Source: an uncultured Muribaculaceae bacterium
GTDB lineage: Bacteria > Bacteroidota > Bacteroidia > Bacteroidales > Muribaculaceae
Reading direction: 5' to 3'
NCBI GenBank assembly: GCA_910584495.1
Contig: CAJUAR010000016.1
Location: forward strand, 1-44,462
Length of the DNA stretch: 44,462 nucleotides
The translations under genes and the position numbers were made by a program. Shown piece after piece: positions 41,095-44,462 of this stretch; position 1 is the first letter of the stretch, and the number at the start of each line of letters is the position of its first letter. Below the pieces are notes generated by a model, which saw only the letters and a program-made list of their open reading frames with translations, did not search any database and was not told where the DNA came from.

Positions 41095-42621
41095 ATGATG
41101 AAAAGAAATAAAATACAATACTGCAACGCAATTCCGGCGTTGGCCGCGGTTCTGCTTCTTGCATTTTCACCCATATCGGCGTTTGCTTTCAGCTTTATGG
41201 GACTTAATTATTCCGTAATAAGCGAATCAAACCGCACAGCCAAAGTGGCATCGCAGAACAACTCCAAATCTTTGAGCGGTTCAATCATCATTCCTTCCGT
41301 TGTCGAATACAATGGCGAGATCTACACCGTGACCGAGATAGAGGGAAATGCCTTCATCGAATGCTCTAATATTGTTGAAATCGTCGTTCCCAGCACCACT
41401 ACAACTATCGGAGACGGCAGCTTTGCCTTCTGCTCCTCTCTTGAAATTCTTGACTTGGGTGAAGCTGTCAAATCAATCGGCGCCGATCTATATACAGGTC
41501 TGAGCAATCTCAAAACCGTCATCAGTCGAAATCCTACACCTCCCACTATTAAGGATTGGGGAACTGTAAGAACTTCCGCTACCCTATATGTTCCCAAATC
41601 GGCCATGGAGGCTTATAGTATAGCATCTATATGGTCTTATTTTGAAAACATCGAGGGGATAGAAAATTCGGGTAGTGACGAACCGATTTATTCATATGTA
41701 GGTTTTAAGGACATTCAGAAACTGACGGTGGGATACCTTGTGGAGAAAATAGAAGACAAGCAGTTCTCCAACTGTACCAGGCTCTCTGAAATAACGCTTG
41801 ACAACAATCTCACCGCTATCGGCGACGAGGCTTTCAGCGGCTGCACGGCTCTGACGGAGGTTGTTCTGCCCCCATCGGTAAAGACCATCGGCGCAGAGGC
41901 ATTCGCCGGCAACAGCAATATGACCTCGATTATCATGGGCCACAATGTCACGACAATCGGGGAGAAGGCTTTCGACCGCTGCCCGGCACAGACCGTCAGC
42001 ATCACGGCGCAGACTCCTCCCGCCGCTTCCGACAACACCTTTAGCAACTATACAGGCATGCTGTATGTACAGGGTCAGGCAGCCGCTGATGCATACTATG
42101 ATGCCGACTTCTGCTGGTTCCAGTTCGAGGGACATGTGATGATCGAGCCCGCAGGCATAGAAATGGACCGGAAACCTATCAGCGGCAAGCCCGGCGACAC
42201 TTTCCAGCTCACAGCCACTCTCTATCCCGAAGACGTGACGCTGCCCCAGGTGTTCTGGCGCTCGACCAATCCTGAGATTGCCACTGTCGACAAGAACGGT
42301 CTTGTTACGCTCCATGCCGACCTGGGCGAGATTATGCCCATGTCGAGAGGTGCTGAAGAAGCTCAGGACATGCTAAGCTGCAAGATTATTGCCGAATCGC
42401 TCTATGCCGACGGTCCTGTTGCTGAAGTGACGGTGAATGTCAACGATTCCGGCGTCGAGGATGTGGTTGTCGACAACGACAATGACAGGATAAACTACAG
42501 CGAGCCAGTCGAAGTCTACAATCTCAACGGCATGCTGATGGGCGAAAGCCTCAACGGCCTCACCCCCGGCATCTACATTGTCCGCCAGGGCAAACTCGTA
42601 GAGAAAGTCGCAGTTAAATAA
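41095..42621 (+). CDS. BspA-type LRR protein with Ig-like domain and sorting-like tail
   Basis: This is a 508-residue exported protein (starts ATG ATG at 41095/41098; signal cleavage near AFA|FS). LRR_5 repeats occupy about residues 60-330, interrupted by a YVPKSAMEAYSIAS-type linker near 160-180. A Big_2-like domain follows (about 345-450; KPGDTFQLTATLYPEDV, FWRSTNPEIATVDKNGLV). The tail pattern is VEVYNLNGMLMGES...TPGIYIVRQGKLVEKVAVK, the same class as in the 11329-14199 product. It begins 7 bp after the preceding LRR gene and is presumably co-transcribed. Confidence 0.88.
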   Translation: MMKRNKIQYCNAIPALAAVLLLAFSPISAFAFSFMGLNYSVISESNRTAKVASQNNSKSLSGSIIIPSVVEYNGEIYTVTEIEGNAFIECSNIVEIVVPSTTTTIGDGSFAFCSSLEILDLGEAVKSIGADLYTGLSNLKTVISRNPTPPTIKDWGTVRTSATLYVPKSAMEAYSIASIWSYFENIEGIENSGSDEPIYSYVGFKDIQKLTVGYLVEKIEDKQFSNCTRLSEITLDNNLTAIGDEAFSGCTALTEVVLPPSVKTIGAEAFAGNSNMTSIIMGHNVTTIGEKAFDRCPAQTVSITAQTPPAASDNTFSNYTGMLYVQGQAAADAYYDADFCWFQFEGHVMIEPAGIEMDRKPISGKPGDTFQLTATLYPEDVTLPQVFWRSTNPEIATVDKNGLVTLHADLGEIMPMSRGAEEAQDMLSCKIIAESLYADGPVAEVTVNVNDSGVEDVVVDNDNDRINYSEPVEVYNLNGMLMGESLNGLTPGIYIVRQGKLVEKVAVK

Positions 42622-42645
42622 AAAAAAGTTTTTAAATTCCTAACC

Positions 42646-42671
42646 ACGGCCACGGGCACTCCCGTGGCCGT
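42646..42671 (+). terminator. Probable terminator hairpin after the LRR genes
   Basis: A perfect 11-bp stem ACGGCCACGGG/CCCGTGGCCGT has a 4-nt loop. Only TATTG follows, so the T run is weak. Confidence 0.6.
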
Positions 42672-42725
42672 TATTGTAGTTCGGAGGTATTTCATAATGA
42701 ATTCAGCGAGGCTATTGCACTATGT

Positions 42726-42767
42726 GGGAGGCGTCCTCGCCTCCCGCGGTTGGCTTGTTGCCCGGCT
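42726..42767. repeat. Dispersed repeat, third partial copy
   Basis: These 42 bp carry the GAGGCG...CGCCTCCCGCGGTTGGC core and the TTGCCCGGCT segment of the elements at 25131 and 38099. It has lost the outer end. It is intergenic, upstream of the protease promoter. Confidence 0.7.
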
Positions 42768-42810
42768 AACGGCATCGAGGATAGTGCGCGGCGGCTTGTT
42801 GTGCTTTTTC

Positions 42811-42842
42811 TTGCACATCAGCAAGATATTGTTTAACTTTGC
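42811..42842 (+). promoter_or_regulatory. Promoter of the Tricorn-like protease gene
   Basis: TTG (42811-42813), a 20-bp spacer and TAACTTTGC (42834-42842) match the consensus, 26 nt before ATG 42868. Confidence 0.8.
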
Positions 42843-42867
42843 ACATCAATCGTAAAACCAATCGCTT

Positions 42868-44462
42868 ATGTCTATATATCGTCCTTCTCTATTTGTATTT
42901 GGAATGGCTGTGGCTTTGTCGGTGTCTGCAGCCCCGCTTTGGCTGCGCGATGCCAAAATTTCGCCCGATGGCAAAAATATTGCTTTCACTTATAAAGGCG
43001 ACATTTTCACAGTGCCTGTCACCGGCGGCGACGCTGTGCGCATCACTTCGCAACCGACCTACGAAACAGCCCCCGTGTGGAGCCCCGACGGCAAGAAACT
43101 TGCCTTTGCTTCGGACCGTTTCGGAAACTTCGATGTGTTCATGGCCAATGCCGACGGCTCGTCTGCCGAATGGAAACGTCTCACTTTCAATTCTGCCTCT
43201 GAAACGCCCCAGGCTTTCACCCCCGACGGAAAGGAAGTGCTTTTCAGTGCTGTTATCCAGGACCCGGCCGAAAGCGTGGTGTTCCCCTCGGGACGAATGA
43301 CAGAGCTGTATGCCGTCAATACTTCGACGCTCGCACGTCGGCAGGTGGCAGCAACGCCTGTTTCGGAAATTTCGTGGGCTCCCGACGGCAAAAGTTTCCT
43401 CTATCAGGACACCAAGGGTTTTGAAGATATATGGCGCAAGCATCACACATCGTCTGTGACACGCGACATATGGAGGTTTACCCCGGCCACGGGCAAGCAT
43501 GAGCAGGTGGTCGTCAATCCGGGCGAAGATCTATATCCCGTCGACGGTGGCGAAACAATATACTTCCTGAGCGAACGAGCTCCGCAGAAGTCAATCAACG
43601 TCTATGCTGCTCCGGCATCCAATCCCGCACAGGCAAAGGCCATAACCAACTTCAAAGAGCATCCTGTGCGTTTCCTTTCAGGTTCGAAAAACGGTACGCT
43701 GGCCTTTACTTACGACGGCGAACTTTACACTCTTGCCCCCGGTGGCAAGCCGCAGAAGGTGCCTGTCGACATCCGTGCCGATTTCCCTGACCAGCACCGC
43801 AAGCTCACAGCCTCGTCGTCGCCCTCCGATGCCGCCGCATCGCCAAACGGCAAGAACGTGGCCATCATCTATCGCGGCGATGTATATGTGACTTCTACCG
43901 ACTATGCCACTACCAAACAGATTACCGACACTCCCGCTGCCGAACGTTCGCTGAGCTGGGCTAACGACAGCACTCTTTATTTCAGCTCGGAGGAACCTGG
44001 ATTCCCGGCTATATACCGCGCCACTTTGGCCCGCGAAGGCGAACCCGACCTGGCCCGCGCTACGGTGGTGAATGTGGAGAAGGTGCTTCCTTTGGGCAAC
44101 GACCGCACCAACTACACCGTGCCTCAAGTGTCGCCCGACGGCAAAACACTCGCATTTATTGCCGACCGCAACAAACTGGGCCTGATGGACCTCAAAAGCA
44201 AAAAAATACGCATGCTCACCGACGGCAGGCAGTTCCCGCAGCGAAACGGCCGTTTCGGCTATGCCTGGTCGCCCGATTCCAAATGGATAGCCCTCGAAAT
44301 CATCGACCGCAAGCACGACCCTTATACCGACATTGCCATTATCAATGTTGCTGACGGAAAAATGACCAACATCACCAACAGCGGCTACTTCGACGAAGGA
44401 CCGCGGTGGATTATGGACGGCAAGGCTCTCGCTTTTGCTTCCGAACGTTACGGCATGCGCAA
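42868..44462 (+). CDS. Tricorn-like protease, N-terminal part (runs off the window)
   Basis: An uninterrupted frame from ATG 42868 to the window end gives 531 codons without a stop. It has a signal peptide (cleavage near SAA|PL). The frame then encodes a chain of TolB/WD40-like blades, each with an S-P-D-G-K element: KISPDGKNIAFTY, VWSPDGKKLAFASDR, FTPDGKEVLFSA, ISWAPDGKSFLY, QVSPDGKTLAFIADR and YAWSPDSKWIAL. This layout is the N-terminal propeller region of Bacteroidetes Tricorn-type proteins. By family knowledge it would be followed by a PDZ domain and an S41 serine protease domain, which lie outside the window. A DPP-IV-like peptidase is a less likely alternative. Confidence 0.85.
   Translation, partial: MSIYRPSLFVFGMAVALSVSAAPLWLRDAKISPDGKNIAFTYKGDIFTVPVTGGDAVRITSQPTYETAPVWSPDGKKLAFASDRFGNFDVFMANADGSSAEWKRLTFNSASETPQAFTPDGKEVLFSAVIQDPAESVVFPSGRMTELYAVNTSTLARRQVAATPVSEISWAPDGKSFLYQDTKGFEDIWRKHHTSSVTRDIWRFTPATGKHEQVVVNPGEDLYPVDGGETIYFLSERAPQKSINVYAAPASNPAQAKAITNFKEHPVRFLSGSKNGTLAFTYDGELYTLAPGGKPQKVPVDIRADFPDQHRKLTASSSPSDAAASPNGKNVAIIYRGDVYVTSTDYATTKQITDTPAAERSLSWANDSTLYFSSEEPGFPAIYRATLAREGEPDLARATVVNVEKVLPLGNDRTNYTVPQVSPDGKTLAFIADRNKLGLMDLKSKKIRMLTDGRQFPQRNGRFGYAWSPDSKWIALEIIDRKHDPYTDIAIINVADGKMTNITNSGYFDEGPRWIMDGKALAFASERYGMR

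Overview
The window reads as a chromosomal segment from a gut-type Bacteroidales bacterium (Bacteroidota), quite possibly Muribaculaceae; that family name is inference from gene content and a base composition near 50% GC. The sequence supports Bacteroidota directly. Starts lack strong Shine-Dalgarno sites. Promoters fit the Bacteroides primary sigma pattern, a -33 TTG/TTTG followed about 20 bp later by TAnnTTTG. The gene families (NigD-like, DUF3467, DUF349, BspA-type LRR proteins, DUF5024-like, Head-GIN) are typical of the phylum.

Layout. 1-3891: tRNA-Arg(UCU) with its terminator, a speA-truA operon (-), and an OmpA-type lipoprotein (+). 4062-11186: a strong promoter, a roughly 345-nt structured RNA ending in a terminator, then seven tightly packed genes whose products all carry signal peptides. 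11244-14259: a large BspA-type LRR/Ig-like surface protein with its own promoter and an inverted repeat over the -33 region. 14267-18829: a PMCA-type Ca2+ ATPase (-) diverging from metK (+), which has a SAM-II riboswitch followed by a terminator-like hairpin. 18859-20699: CreD plus a small membrane-only CreD paralogue (-). 20940-22220: a dicarboxylate/amino-acid symporter (+). 22217-24811: an ECF sigma operon (-) encoding a Head-GIN beta-helix protein, the sigma factor, a likely anti-sigma factor and a DUF5024-like protein. 25131-25309: a MITE-like element with 27-bp perfect inverted ends. 25436-30971: a six-gene operon (-): C69 dipeptidase, SlyD, LolD-like ATPase, NigD-like lipoprotein, DUF3467, cysS. 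31132-35876: an exopolysaccharide-initiating glycosyl-phosphate transferase followed by an AddA/RecB-like helicase-nuclease (-). 36039-37973: a DUF349 protein (-). 38099-38163: a second copy of the dispersed repeat. 38175-42671: a promoter, a second copy of the structured RNA, a small unknown gene and two BspA-type LRR genes. 42868-end: a Tricorn-like protease, cut off by the window edge.

The most interesting signal is the pair of homologous structured RNAs at about 4099-4443 and 38214-38510. Each has a near-ideal promoter with a 20-bp spacer, a conserved 5' hairpin and a conserved 3' domain with compensatory base changes, and ends in the same GCGTGAG/CTCACGC terminator stem. Each lies 40-50 nt upstream of a gene run encoding exported or surface proteins, and neither run has a recognisable promoter of its own. 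They are either a family of long attenuating leaders for envelope operons or a paralogous pair of sRNAs. I cannot match them to a named RNA family from memory.
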